Shown here: piece after piece, positions 31,073 through 40,141 of the stretch | Numbering within the stretch: the stretch's first letter is position 1 | Layout: every line of letters starts with the position of its first letter | From: Rosistilla carotiformis | GTDB lineage: Bacteria; Planctomycetota; Planctomycetia; Pirellulales; Pirellulaceae | Length of the DNA stretch: 64,000 bases | Assembly (NCBI RefSeq): GCF_007753095.1 | Contig: NZ_CP036348.1 | Coordinates: 1,488,001-1,552,000 of the forward strand | Direction of reading: 5' to 3' | Position numbers and translations under genes: made by a program | Notes under the pieces: model-generated | Database searches by the model: none | What the model was told of the DNA's origin: nothing | The model's input: only the letters and a program-made list of their open reading frames with translations

Positions 31073-31370
31073 AACTCAAAGTCCGTCGGCCACCTCTGCC
31101 ACGGTTAGCGACGAAATCTTGTTGGTGCAGTTGTCCGACGGACGTGCGATCTCGGTTCCTCTTGCTTGGTACCCACGACTCGTCCATGGGACGATCGCCG
31201 AACGCAATCGCTGGCGGTTGGTCGGCAACGGTCGAGGGATTCATTGGCCCGATCTCGATGAAGATATCAGCGTCGACAATCTTCTCTCGGGTAAACCTTC
31301 CGGTGAAAGCCAAGGTTCATTGAAGCGTTGGCTTGAAATGAGAAGTCAGGGGAAGAACGGCAATAACTAA
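31053..31370 (+). CDS. DUF2442 protein
   Basis: 105 residues. The core matches DUF2442: ILLVQLSDGRAISVPLAWYPRLVHGT…RNRWRLVGNGRGIHWPDLDEDISVDNLLSGKPS. The short Ser/Thr-rich N-terminus is variable, and the C-terminus ends SLKRWLEMRSQGKNG. It overlaps DUF4160 by 20 nt and is certainly in the same transcript. If the pair is a toxin–antitoxin module, which partner is the toxin cannot be told from sequence. Confidence 0.85.
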   Translation: MNTSTVETQSPSATSATVSDEILLVQLSDGRAISVPLAWYPRLVHGTIAERNRWRLVGNGRGIHWPDLDEDISVDNLLSGKPSGESQGSLKRWLEMRSQGKNGNN

Positions 31371-31938
31371 TCGCGCTATTGGGGGAGAGGACGTTTGCTG
31401 CCAAACCTGCTTTGCCCGCAAGGCTTGCCCGCATGTTCTGCCGTTGAAATTACGGCATATCGAGGCTGCCGAGCACGTGGAAGCTCCTCTTTCCTCGTCG
31501 CAATCGCGTTTGCGATGACACCTTATATGGATAGTTAGGGGCGGCTTCGTGGAGCTGGCATCCGCTGGGTGGATGTTCGCTTGGGCATAGATAGAGTCGC
31601 ACTTCGGCCATCAGCGAGAGACCCTGATAGATCCGTGATTCTCCGGTATCGGTTGTCGTGATGACCGGGCTGATTCGGTCCGTTCCTACGATTTGATCGT
31701 CAGCGGTCGCAAGGTTTGGCAGCGCCAAAAATTGGGAACTGGTCTTTACGTGATTATTGAAGATGCTGGGTTTGACCAAACGCTTCAACCGGAAACGGCC
31801 AAATTCATGCAGCAGGGCGAATCGGCCCGAAAGGGCGATCGGTTCATTCCAGCTTCGGGTATTGACGATAAAAAAGCCTTGCTGCCAGAAGGTTGGCAGC
31901 AAGGCTCTGCGGCGTTTGCTTAGCCTCTGAGTCCCGCC
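31371..31938. other. Gene-poor stretch
   Basis: About 570 bp between the DUF2442 gene and the fasciclin gene. The right end holds a strong minus-strand terminator (31870–31905). A 150-codon minus-strand frame (31450–31902) begins inside that terminator and matches no family, so it is not called. Confidence 0.5.
31870..31905 (-). terminator. Intrinsic terminator of the fasciclin gene
   Basis: On the minus strand a perfect 12-bp stem (31894–31905 with 31876–31887; arms GCCTTGCTGCCA/TGGCAGCAAGGC) with a 6-nt loop is followed by six T residues (31875→31870). It starts 33 nt after the fasciclin stop codon. Confidence 0.88.
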
Positions 31939-32520
31939 TTATGGCAGCAGGACGCTGTCGATCACGTGGATGACTCCATTGCTGGTCACGATGTCGGTGG
32001 CGATGACCTTCGATTGGTCGATCATCACGGTGTTCCCTTCGACGGTCACCGAGACCTCTTTACCGTTGACTGTCTTGGCCGATTTCACGCCCACCACGTC
32101 GGCTGCCATCACCTTGCCGGGGACGACATGGTAGGTCAGGATCGCTGTGAGTTTGGCTTTATTCTCGGGCTTCAGCAGGTCGGCGATCGTGCCTTGTGGC
32201 AGTTTCGCGAACGCTTCATCGTTGGGAGCGAAGACGGTGAATGGCTCGTCCCCTTTTAATGTTTCGACCAAACCGGCTGCTTTCACTGCGGCGACAAGTG
32301 TCGAGAACTTCTTCGCGGAGACGGCCGTGTCGACGATATCTTTTGTATCCGTTGCTGCCGCTGCCGGTGCGGCGACTGGTGTGTGTGCGACGAGCCGCTG
32401 GGCGGGGCCGACGTGAATCACGGTTCCCGAGCAGACGACCTGTTGTTTGCGGCAGTTGTCTCCGGCGTAGGTCATCGTGGTCATTGCGATCATGGTTGCA
32501 CAGGTGATCAAAGTTCTCAT
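31939..32520 (-). CDS. Secreted fasciclin (FAS1) domain protein
   Basis: 193 residues with a signal peptide ([19 protein letters not shown]), a short Cys-containing linker ([12 protein letters not shown]) and one FAS1 domain (about 60–193). The hallmarks are [47 protein letters not shown] and [25 protein letters not shown]1 domains mediate adhesion. A monocistronic transcript is implied by the strong terminator right after the gene. Confidence 0.92.
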   Translation of the reverse strand: MRTLITCATMIAMTTMTYAGDNCRKQQVVCSGTVIHVGPAQRLVAHTPVAAPAAAATDTKDIVDTAVSAKKFSTLVAAVKAAGLVETLKGDEPFTVFAPNDEAFAKLPQGTIADLLKPENKAKLTAILTYHVVPGKVMAADVVGVKSAKTVNGKEVSVTVEGNTVMIDQSKVIATDIVTSNGVIHVIDSVLLP

Positions 32521-32812
32521 CGTTCATTCTCCAGAATGGGCGTTTTATAACAGTGTGTGGACGGTAGGGTTTGCAGCTGCTGTCTGCCTCTCGTTGTAGA
32601 AGCCCGGATTTCAATGACCACAAAATCGTTTCGCGATTTTCGCAGAATCCCCTGCTCCAGCTGCTTCGTCGACATGCTTTGAATTGAGGTATCGGCCGAT
32701 GCATCGCCCTGATTGCCGTGGGCCCCGAAAAGTTTGCCGACGACATTCGGGGACGATTTGCGATAGAATCGAGGGTGCATCTGGGATGATTGGATCGAGG
32801 CAGGATATCGCG

Positions 32813-33739
32813 ATGATTGAACTCAACGGCTTTGGCAAAGACTACGGCGACTTCACCGCCGTCGACTGCATCGACATGAAAATCGAGGCGGGGGAGGTGT
32901 TTGGGTTTATCGGTCCCAATGGCGCTGGCAAAAGCACGTCGATCCGCTTCCTGGCCACTCTGCTGAAAGCGTCGCGCGGCGATGGAACGGTCGCCGGGCA
33001 CAGCGTCTCGCGCGATCCAATGGCGGTCCGCCGCGTGGTCGGTTACATGCCCGATAACTTCGGTGTCTACGACGGGATGCGAGTCTGGGAGTTTCTGGAC
33101 TTCTTCGCTGTCGCCTACCAGATTCGCAAAGAAGCGCGGAAGCGGATCATTTCGGAGGTCCTGGAACTGTTGGACCTGTCGCACAAGCGGGACGATTTCG
33201 TCAACGGGCTCTCCCGCGGCATGAAACAACGGCTGTGCCTCGCCAAGACGCTTGTCCACGACCCGCCGGTTTTGATCCTCGACGAACCGGCGAGCGGTCT
33301 GGATCCGCGGGCCCGCGTCGAAGTCAAAGCGTTATTAAAAGAGCTGCGGCGGATGGGGAAAACGATTCTGATCAGCAGCCACATTTTGACCGAACTCGCC
33401 GATTGCTGCACTTCGATTGGGATCATCGAACGGGGCAAGATCCTGATGCACGGGCCGATCGATTCGGTCTACCGGCAACTGCGTCGCAATCGTGTCTTGG
33501 AGGTCAGCTTCCTCGAAAACCAAGATGCGGGGCTGTCGATCTTGCGGAGCAGCGAAGCGCTGCGGTCGTTGGACGTGATCGGCGACAAAGCGACAGCGGA
33601 AATGGAGACCGACGACGAGGGGATGGCTCAATTGTTGGAACGGATGCTGGCCGAAGGGGTCCGCGTGCGGAAGTTCAACGACAAAGATCCGACGCTCGAA
33701 GACGTCTTTATGACCGTCACCAAGGGCCTGGTTTCCTAA
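32813..33739 (+). CDS. ABC-2 type transporter ATP-binding protein
   Basis: 308 residues from ATG 32813; an in-frame ATG at 32786 is possible. Walker A GPNGAGKST, Q-loop region VVGYMPDNFGVYDGMRVWEFLDFF, signature LSRGMKQRLCLAKTL, Walker B VLILDEP, D-loop ASGLDPRAR and H-loop ISSHIL are all intact. This CcmA/NatA-like ATPase type works with an ABC-2 permease. No permease gene is adjacent, so the partner must be encoded elsewhere. The C-terminal ~90 residues form the usual regulatory extension. The gene is 109 nt upstream of the CPXCG protein. Confidence 0.92.
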   Translation: MIELNGFGKDYGDFTAVDCIDMKIEAGEVFGFIGPNGAGKSTSIRFLATLLKASRGDGTVAGHSVSRDPMAVRRVVGYMPDNFGVYDGMRVWEFLDFFAVAYQIRKEARKRIISEVLELLDLSHKRDDFVNGLSRGMKQRLCLAKTLVHDPPVLILDEPASGLDPRARVEVKALLKELRRMGKTILISSHILTELADCCTSIGIIERGKILMHGPIDSVYRQLRRNRVLEVSFLENQDAGLSILRSSEALRSLDVIGDKATAEMETDDEGMAQLLERMLAEGVRVRKFNDKDPTLEDVFMTVTKGLVS

Positions 33740-33848
33740 TAGCCGTTTGGTCCCCTTTTCGCTCTGCGAAGGTACGTTGGACGTCCGCTCGTTGGCGTTA
33801 CGAAAGGCGATCAACCCGATCTGCTCAATTTCATGAAGGGTTCCTGCG

Positions 33849-34031
33849 ATGCAAGACGAAGCAAAATATATCTGCGATGGCTGTGGCGAAGAGATTGTTA
33901 TCCCGATCGATCTCTCGGCGGGCGTCAGCCAAGACTATGTCGAAGACTGTCCAGTCTGCTGCCGTCCCAACGTGATCCACGTCGACATCGACGCCGATGG
34001 AATGGCCAACGTCTGGACCGAACGCGAATAA
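33849..34031 (+). CDS. CPXCG-motif cysteine-rich protein
   Basis: 60 residues with two Cys pairs, ICDGCGEE (residues 9 and 12) and DCPVCCRPN (about 34 and 37), a likely zinc knuckle. The layout 'C.xCG…I…D.s.G..Q.YvEDCPVCCRPn…v..D.dG' matches the CPXCG-motif family (PF14255). Function is unknown. An in-frame non-ATG start at 33833 was rejected because the family begins close to the first Cys pair. Confidence 0.9.
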   Translation: MQDEAKYICDGCGEEIVIPIDLSAGVSQDYVEDCPVCCRPNVIHVDIDADGMANVWTERE

Positions 34032-34159
34032 TATCCAGGTAGGCCGGTGGATCGGCTGTGCGGCCTGCCGGTTTGCTTGCATCGACCGATCTCTGGCGAA
34101 CAATCCGCCAGCGGCTGCGTATTAACACGGTTCCCTGCGATCTTCCTAACGGAGTGACA

Positions 34160-34756
34160 ATGTTTCCCATGACGTCGATGAAATCAAACGCCCCCAACCA
34201 TTCGAAGACTGTCGCCCGAGGGGGCTTTCGGCAAATCGGTTGCCTGTTGGCGCTGAGCCTTGTTCTGGCAGGCTGCGACGCGGCGTCGGACGCCGGTTCC
34301 GCGGCCACTCCCGCTGTCGACAGCGAGTTCCTGTTGGCGGAAGTTCCCGCCGATGCGGTCAGCATCTCCGACGCCAAACAGGGGTTGGAAGCGGGAGGGC
34401 CGGTGACGGTCATCGCGCGGATTACCGCCGGCGAGCACGATCCGTTTGAGGCGGGTAAGGCGATGTTTTTGATGAAGAGCGATACGACGACGACGTTGGA
34501 CGCCGACGCAGCGGCGGCTCACGACGGCCCCGGTCACAACCCCGATACCTGTCCGTTCTGCAAGCAAAAGAACAATCCAACCGATTCGGTGGCGATCGTT
34601 CGGTTCCTCGATGAAGAGGGGAAGATCCTGCCGCAAGATGCACGAAAAATGTTGGGCGTCAAGAAAGACCAAGTTGTGGTCGTTCAAGGGACCGGGTCGG
34701 TCGATCCGCTGGGACATCTGATGATCGACGCTAGCGGACTGTTCATCGTTCGCTAA
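34160..34756 (+). CDS. Lipoprotein with CPFC motif
   Basis: 198 residues from ATG 34160, supported by GGAG five nt upstream (34151–34154). After a basic N-terminus the signal CLLALSLVLAGCDAASDAG ends in a lipobox (LAGC), so the mature protein is lipid-anchored. The mature part carries GPVTVIARITAGEHDPFEAGKA, then HNPDTCPFCKQKNN, and ends VVQGTGSVDPLGHLMIDASGLFI. This OB-fold-like layout with a CPFC pair recurs in planctomycetes. The two Cys may bind metal or be redox-active. No function assigned. Confidence 0.8.
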   Translation: MFPMTSMKSNAPNHSKTVARGGFRQIGCLLALSLVLAGCDAASDAGSAATPAVDSEFLLAEVPADAVSISDAKQGLEAGGPVTVIARITAGEHDPFEAGKAMFLMKSDTTTTLDADAAAAHDGPGHNPDTCPFCKQKNNPTDSVAIVRFLDEEGKILPQDARKMLGVKKDQVVVVQGTGSVDPLGHLMIDASGLFIVR

Positions 34757-34784
34757 CCGATGTCGTCCGCTAACCGACGGAGGT

Positions 34785-35750
34785 TCAGCTAGCGATCCCA
34801 TCGGCAATGGTTTGCAGGATCTGTTGGGTATCGAGCGCCTGCTGATTCATCGCCGTGGCCGCGGTGGCATTGCTGACCAGATCGGCAAAAGTGGCCAGCA
34901 TCCGGGCTTCTTGGTTTCCGTCAAAGGTTTCGCTTTTAACGCTCCCAGCCCGGTCGTGGATCCAGAATCTTGCCGGCTTCGAAGGCCACGGTCGGGTGAA
35001 GTCGTCGCAGACGATCGACGCCTGGTCGCCAGCGATTTCGAACCACTTCCGCGTCGCGGTGTCATAGGCACAGTTCACCGTGGCGGTCAGGTCGTCACCA
35101 AAGTCCAGCAGGCTGCTGGTGCGAAACCAGATGTCCCGGTCCTGCCGACCGATCGATTGGATTGCGACCGGCAGTCGCCCTGCCGCCCACCGCGCCATCC
35201 CGTACGCATACCAACCGAGATCCAACAGGCAACCGCCACCCAGTTCAGGTTTCAGTCGATGGTCGTCCGATTGAAACGGTTCAAAAAACGAACAAGCGAC
35301 GCTGATATGCTGCACTCGTCCCAGTTCGCCGGCGTCGATCACTTGTCGGATTCGATCGGTCCGCAGATGATGCAGCCAAGCGGTTGCGTCGAGCCATTGC
35401 CGGCCGCGATCGCGACACCGCTGGTCGATCGCTTGAGCTTCGGCAAGCGTCATCGCCACGGGTTTTTCGACGATCAAATGCTTGCCCGCGTCGGCGGCGG
35501 CCAAGGCCCAGTCGTGGTGCAGCGATGGGGGCAACGGGATGTAGACCGCGTCGATACGGTCGCTGGCGAGCATTGCATCGTAGCTGTCGAAGGCTTGAGC
35601 GATCCCGTATTGATCGGCATACCAACGGGCGCGAGCCGGATCCCGACTGGCGATCCCCACGACTTGAATCGCGTCGACCGATTGCATATCGGCGACGATC
35701 CGCCGCGCGATCCGCGCCGTTCCCAAAACTCCAAAACGTAAAGCGTTCAA
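34785..35750 (-). CDS. Gfo/Idh/MocA family oxidoreductase
   Basis: 321 residues. The start is taken as TTG 35750, giving MNALRFGVLGTARIARRIVADM so that the Rossmann nucleotide-binding strand begins at residue 4. An ATG 35 codons upstream would add residues foreign to the family. The conserved EKPVAMTLAEA (family EKP motif) and GGGCLLDLGWYAYGMARW are present. These NAD(P)-dependent enzymes oxidise sugars or inositols; substrate unknown. It is divergent from slyX. Confidence 0.88.
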   Translation of the reverse strand: MNALRFGVLGTARIARRIVADMQSVDAIQVVGIASRDPARARWYADQYGIAQAFDSYDAMLASDRIDAVYIPLPPSLHHDWALAAADAGKHLIVEKPVAMTLAEAQAIDQRCRDRGRQWLDATAWLHHLRTDRIRQVIDAGELGRVQHISVACSFFEPFQSDDHRLKPELGGGCLLDLGWYAYGMARWAAGRLPVAIQSIGRQDRDIWFRTSSLLDFGDDLTATVNCAYDTATRKWFEIAGDQASIVCDDFTRPWPSKPARFWIHDRAGSVKSETFDGNQEARMLATFADLVSNATAATAMNQQALDTQQILQTIADGIAS

Positions 35751-35887
35751 GCAAAATATCCGATCCACAAACCAAAGGGTTTGCGCAAGTAAAGCGACAA
35801 ACAAAAAAGGGGCTACCCGATCGTGTCGCGGCACCCGGCCTGGCAGCCAATTCAATGATCGGTCATCATAAAAGCCAAGGAGCCCTC

Positions 35888-36109
35888 ATGAACCCGTCTG
35901 AATCGATGCAACAACAGATCAATAAGCTACAGGAAACCGTCGCGTTCCAGCAACGAACGATCGACCATTTTCACGAAGCCTTATTGGAGATCCGTCGCGA
36001 ATTGGACAATGCGACGCGGCAGCTTGAGCAGCAGAAAGGACGCGTTCACTGGCTCTCGGAGAACATCGCTGGCGACAACCTGCCTCACGAGAAACCGCCG
36101 CACTATTGA
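35888..36109 (+). CDS. slyX: SlyX-family protein
   Basis: 73 residues, the usual SlyX length. It is almost entirely coiled coil, with heptads over MQQQINKLQETVAFQQRTIDHFHE… and RRELDNATRQLEQQKGRV, ending with the family tail LPHEKPPHY. SlyX is a small cytoplasmic protein of unclear function. ATG 35888 lies just after a possible GGAG (GGAGCCCTCATG). Confidence 0.88.
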   Translation: MNPSESMQQQINKLQETVAFQQRTIDHFHEALLEIRRELDNATRQLEQQKGRVHWLSENIAGDNLPHEKPPHY

Positions 36110-36134
36110 TGTTTGGCAGCCGCTGGCGGCAACG

Positions 36135-36467
36135 CTATCCGCGGCGGGAGAGTTGGAACAGTTCGAACATCGGGTCGGCGATCTGCGAAGCGGACGAATC
36201 GCTGATTTCGTCGACCATCACCTGATCCAACTGCTGTTGGAAGATCTCTTCTGCCTGGCCGCCGTGAAAGTAGGCGGCTTTGTCGTGCGTCTTGTGCATC
36301 GACGACATCAGTTCGCCAAACAGCGTCTTGCCGACGAAGTCGCGAAACAGCGTCTGCATTTCATCGGCTGGCGCCGCTTGCAACGCATTGCCCGATTGCT
36401 GCAGATTCGACTTCGAATGCGCCGCCGCTTGGTTGGTAAGCGATTGATTATGAATTCCGCTGATCAT
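36135..36467 (-). CDS. flgJ: Flagellar rod-binding protein (FlgJ N-terminal type)
   Basis: 110 residues corresponding to the rod-binding N-terminal part of FlgJ (PF10135): EMQTLFRDFVGKTLFGELMSSM and YFHGGQAEEIFQQQLDQVMVDEIS. The muramidase domain found in enterobacterial FlgJ is absent, as in many other phyla. It caps the growing rod in the periplasm. The ATG overlaps the flgI stop (ATGA), so translation is coupled. Confidence 0.88.
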   Translation of the reverse strand: MISGIHNQSLTNQAAAHSKSNLQQSGNALQAAPADEMQTLFRDFVGKTLFGELMSSMHKTHDKAAYFHGGQAEEIFQQQLDQVMVDEISDSSASQIADPMFELFQLSRRG

Positions 36468-37558
36468 TGGAAGATCACATCTCCGTAAAGGTCGCCTTTG
36501 GTTTTCAAGGCTTTGATAATTGCAATCAGATCGTCCGTGGGAACTTCCAACGCGTTGAGCGCATCGGCCAGATTCTTCAGCTTGGCGTTTTCTGCTTTGG
36601 GGGCCGCCGCGTCGACAGGCACAAACCCTGGCCGCGCACCCGCTTCGATTCGCAGGTTGCGATGCGTGATCAGCACCGGAGCGATCCGCACCTCTTCGCC
36701 AATCACGACCACGCCTTCGCGTTCGTTGATGACGACGCGGGTGTCATTGTTGGGCAGCGCGACACGGAGCCCTAACAATAGCGAGATGAACGAGATCGGA
36801 TTGTTTCGATAGACCGGCGGTATGTCGACTTCGATATGCAGTTGATCGATCGCGCGAGCGACAGGGACGCGAGCCGATGGATCGATACCGGCCGATTCGC
36901 CGGTCAGTGGTTGTTCGCCTTGGCTGTTGATTGCATCTTCGATCCATTGCACGGTGTCGAAGTCGGCAAAGTCGCGATCCAGGACCAATGTCAGCCTGCC
37001 GTTTTCATGAAACGGCGCCAGCAGCGAGCGCTCCATTTTCGCTCCCTGATGAACCATTGCCGAGGTGGGCGTATCTGGGTTTGAAATCCGCAGCGGTCCT
37101 TCGGCCATCGCGTAGACGATCGGTTGATCGGCTCGCGGGCCCAACAGCGGCGCGAGCATGAGCGTTCCGCCAGCGAGACTCTTGGCTCCGATCGCGTTGA
37201 CGGTACAGTCGAGTCGATCGCCCTGCTGGGCTCCCACTTCGGGCACCCGTGCGGTGACAAAGACCAGTGCCACGTTCCCGGCTTGTTCAACATCGTCCAA
37301 CATCATCTGGCCGCGCGGATCGGTCGAGATCTGGCCGCCCATCAATTGGATCATGCGAGCCAAAGCTTTAGCGGTCGGTTTGGCATCCGGATCGCCAGTC
37401 CCCTTGAGGCCAACCACCAGCCCAAGTCCCTGAACCGTCGTGATCTCTTGCCCCTTGATGCGGCAGATATCACGCAGCTTCAGTTCTTCGGCCGACACCG
37501 ATGCAGCAAGCATCGACGGCACCAAAAACAACAGGATTGATCGCATCAGAAGATTCAT
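36464..37558 (-). CDS. flgI: Flagellar P-ring protein FlgI
   Basis: 364 residues, normal FlgI length, with a signal peptide (LMRSILLFLVPSMLAASVSA). Conserved sections: LRDICRIKGQEITTVQGLGLVVGLKGTGDP, NVALVFVTARVPEVGAQQGDRLDCTVNAIGAKSLAGGTLMLAPL, NNDTRVVINEREGVVVIGEEVRIAPVLITHRNLRI, and the C-terminal LADALNALEVPTDDLIAIIKALKTKGDLYGDVIFQ. It forms the ring around the rod in the peptidoglycan layer. It is followed by flgJ with a 4-bp overlap. The usual upstream partner flgH lies 5.5 kb away. Confidence 0.96.
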   Translation of the reverse strand: MNLLMRSILLFLVPSMLAASVSAEELKLRDICRIKGQEITTVQGLGLVVGLKGTGDPDAKPTAKALARMIQLMGGQISTDPRGQMMLDDVEQAGNVALVFVTARVPEVGAQQGDRLDCTVNAIGAKSLAGGTLMLAPLLGPRADQPIVYAMAEGPLRISNPDTPTSAMVHQGAKMERSLLAPFHENGRLTLVLDRDFADFDTVQWIEDAINSQGEQPLTGESAGIDPSARVPVARAIDQLHIEVDIPPVYRNNPISFISLLLGLRVALPNNDTRVVINEREGVVVIGEEVRIAPVLITHRNLRIEAGARPGFVPVDAAAPKAENAKLKNLADALNALEVPTDDLIAIIKALKTKGDLYGDVIFQ

Positions 37559-37792
37559 GACTTCGGTGATACGATAATTGCGACACGTGTTGCAATAGTC
37601 GTTACCCTGTACCGGCTAACGCGAGGAAATGCAGTGGAAAAGGAGCCCCGCTCGGACAGCGAATGATTCCTTCGGAGCTTTGGGATTCCTCACGTCACGA
37701 TTTGCTAGCACTTAGTTCTCCGCGAGTATCGTCGCAAACGATGAAGCCGCGGAGGGTCGGCAAGTACGACGGGACGCCTGTCCGACGTGGGT

Positions 37793-39649
37793 TCAGTTCA
37801 GATCCGCAACGGCTTTGACAGCGGCGACGATCTTCTGGGCTGAAAGCCCCTGGTCGTCTAGCAGACGCTCGCTGGAACCGCTGAGCGGTCGTTTCCGAAC
37901 GGCGAGCGACCGAACCGGTGTTGGATGATCGGCAAGACTCGTCAATACGGCTTCTCCGATGCCCCCTTCGGGAACGTGGTCTTCGATCGTGAAGATCATT
38001 TCGGTCGCGTCGGCCGCGGCGCGAATCGTTGCGTGGTCGAGCGGCTTGATCGAATAGAGATCGATCACGCGCGCGGCGATCCCTTCGTTTTGAAGGATCG
38101 AGTGCGCCGCAAGCGCTTCGTGCAGCGTGATCCCCGCAGCGACCAACGTATAGCGGTCGCGGTCGCTCCGACGCAGCACTTTGCTACCGCCGATCTCGAA
38201 CCGTTCGTCGTTATCGTAGATCACGGGGGTCTTGCCTCGAGTGGTTCGCAAATAGGATATGCCCCGATGATTCGCCATCCGTTCGACCAACCGCTGCGTC
38301 GCGATCGCGTCGGAGGGATACAGGACGACACACTCCTGAATCGTTCGGAACATCGCGATATCTTCGAGTCCCATCTGCGAGGGCCCGTCGGGACCGATCG
38401 AAACACCGCAATGGGAACCGACAAATTTCACGTTGGCCTCGCTGTGCCTCGCCATCCGAATTTGGTCAAACGCCCGCGTCAGAAATGCAGCAAAGGTTGA
38501 GACGAAGGGGATCTTCCCTCGCTGTCCCAACCCAACCGCCGCGCCCACCATGTTCTGTTCGGCGATGAACATCTCGAAAAAACGGTCGGGATACGACTCC
38601 GCAAAAAACTCTGCTCGCGTCGAATTGCTGACCTCGGCGTCCAATGCGACGATCTCGGGGTACTGAGATGCCAAACGCTTCAGCGCGTCGCCGTAGGCCG
38701 TCCGCGTGGCGACCTCATCACCTGCCGGGTACTGTATTGGTTCGGCGTCCGCCGGCAATACGGACAACGGATGACGATCGTTCGGCATGCTCAATTCACC
38801 ACGAACCTCGGAGGCGGGCTGGCCGAGTTCCTGCAAGGCAGTTTCTAGCTGAGCGTCGTCAATTGCTTTGCCGTGCCATCCACTTTCGTCTTCTAAAAAG
38901 GAAACGCCTTTCCCTTTCACCGACCTCGCGATCAACATCGTCGGCTGATTTGTCGAGGCGGCCGCGCGATGGTAGGCCTCCGAAAGTTCGGTGAAGTCAT
39001 GACCGTCGCGCACGACCACGGTTTGCCAACCAAACGCTTCGATCCGCCGCTTGTACTGCTGCAGGTCGTCGCCGTACATCGTTTCGCCCCGCTGCCCCAG
39101 TCGATTGACATCGATCACGCCGACCAGATTGTTCAACTGGTACTCCGCTGCGATTTGGATCGCTTCCCACTGCGACCCCTCCGACATCTCACTGTCACCC
39201 AGCAATACAAATGTTCGGTAGTCGAGCTGATCCAGCTTGGCGGCCAATGCCATGCCAACACCCACCGAGAGCCCCTGGCCCAGCGATCCGGTAGCCGCTT
39301 CGGTGAACGGGAATCGGGAGGTGGGATGGCCCTCCAGTAGACTGCCGAATTGCCGATAGTTCTCCAAGCGATCGGGGGCAACTTGCCCCGCGGCGCTCCA
39401 AAGCGCATAGTACAAGGGAGAAGCGTGTCCCTTCGAAAAGATCAGTCGATCGTTATTGGGAGCGGTTGGATGTTCGACGTCAAAACGAAAGTGAGCGCCG
39501 AAGAACAACTCCGCCATCAACTCCACGGCGGAAAGCGACGAGGTCGCGTGCCCCGACCCTGCGTCGGTCGTCATCTGCAGTATCCAGCGGCGCAACTGAG
39601 TGGCAATCTGGTGGCGTTTTTCCAAAGCGTTTTCGGTGACCGTTGCCAT
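37793..39649 (-). CDS. tkt: Transketolase (single-chain)
   Basis: 618 residues from ATG 39649, preceded by a strong AGGAGAG ribosome-binding site. N-terminal TPP-binding part: MTTDAGSGHATSSLSAVELMAELFF, SKGHASPLYYAL, and GDSEMSEGSQWEAIQIAAEYQLNNLVGVIDVN. The pyrimidine-binding part follows (FFEMFIAEQNMVGAAVGLGQRGKIPFVSTFAAFLTRAFDQIR) and then the C-terminal domain. The length and motifs fit the ~620-residue transketolases of animal/archaeal-fusion type rather than the ~660-residue E. coli type. It transfers two-carbon units in the pentose phosphate pathway. With the transaldolase gene it forms a pentose-phosphate block lying between flagellar genes. Confidence 0.94.
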   Translation of the reverse strand: MATVTENALEKRHQIATQLRRWILQMTTDAGSGHATSSLSAVELMAELFFGAHFRFDVEHPTAPNNDRLIFSKGHASPLYYALWSAAGQVAPDRLENYRQFGSLLEGHPTSRFPFTEAATGSLGQGLSVGVGMALAAKLDQLDYRTFVLLGDSEMSEGSQWEAIQIAAEYQLNNLVGVIDVNRLGQRGETMYGDDLQQYKRRIEAFGWQTVVVRDGHDFTELSEAYHRAAASTNQPTMLIARSVKGKGVSFLEDESGWHGKAIDDAQLETALQELGQPASEVRGELSMPNDRHPLSVLPADAEPIQYPAGDEVATRTAYGDALKRLASQYPEIVALDAEVSNSTRAEFFAESYPDRFFEMFIAEQNMVGAAVGLGQRGKIPFVSTFAAFLTRAFDQIRMARHSEANVKFVGSHCGVSIGPDGPSQMGLEDIAMFRTIQECVVLYPSDAIATQRLVERMANHRGISYLRTTRGKTPVIYDNDERFEIGGSKVLRRSDRDRYTLVAAGITLHEALAAHSILQNEGIAARVIDLYSIKPLDHATIRAAADATEMIFTIEDHVPEGGIGEAVLTSLADHPTPVRSLAVRKRPLSGSSERLLDDQGLSAQKIVAAVKAVADLN

Positions 39650-39886
39650 GGTTTCTCTCCTGTAATACCTGTTGTTGTTTGGTTTGCATCGACGACGCCC
39701 CTGCTTGGCACCGGAGGGCGCGATCCGCAGCCGACGTCTTACCATCCGGTCGGCAGCGTCTGGCTGCGTCCGCTTCGCACGATTCGCATCATTCATCCCA
39801 ACGTTCCAGCAATCACTGTGCCTGGAACGAGGATTGCACCATAGGTCTTCGAGTAAAGTTCCAGTTTTTCACGAAGGAGGCTTCCG

Positions 39887-40129
39887 ATGTTTGTTAAAGA
39901 AAAAGCGACGGGCGACTTGGTGCGGATCGATCGAATCGATCAACTCGCCAATCCGCAGGCCAGCGAGGTTTGCGGCTGGCGGCAGGCGGGCGAGGAGGAG
40001 CAGGGGGAGACGCAGTTCCTGAAAGCAGGCCTCGTCTTCCCTTCCAACGAACCGTTGCCACAGTGTTGGTGTGATCCGCATTACCAGTGCGCCGACGAAG
40101 CAAGGCGTTGCATGCCGACGGGGCGATAA
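39887..40129 (+). CDS. Small Cys-containing hypothetical protein
   Basis: 80 residues starting at ATG 39887, six nt after a perfect AAGGAGG Shine-Dalgarno, which is the main evidence that it is real. The C-terminal half has four cysteines (CWCDPHYQCADEARRCMP) that could form a metal site; the N-terminal half is charged (FVKEKATGDLVRIDRIDQLANP). It is on the opposite strand to its tkt and tal neighbours. No recognised domain. Confidence 0.6.
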   Translation: MFVKEKATGDLVRIDRIDQLANPQASEVCGWRQAGEEEQGETQFLKAGLVFPSNEPLPQCWCDPHYQCADEARRCMPTGR

Positions 40130-40141
40130 CCGCCGCTTAGG

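Noticed and set aside
31450-31902. 150-codon minus-strand frame between DUF2442 and fasciclin genes
   Set aside because: It begins inside the fasciclin terminator stem and matches no family.
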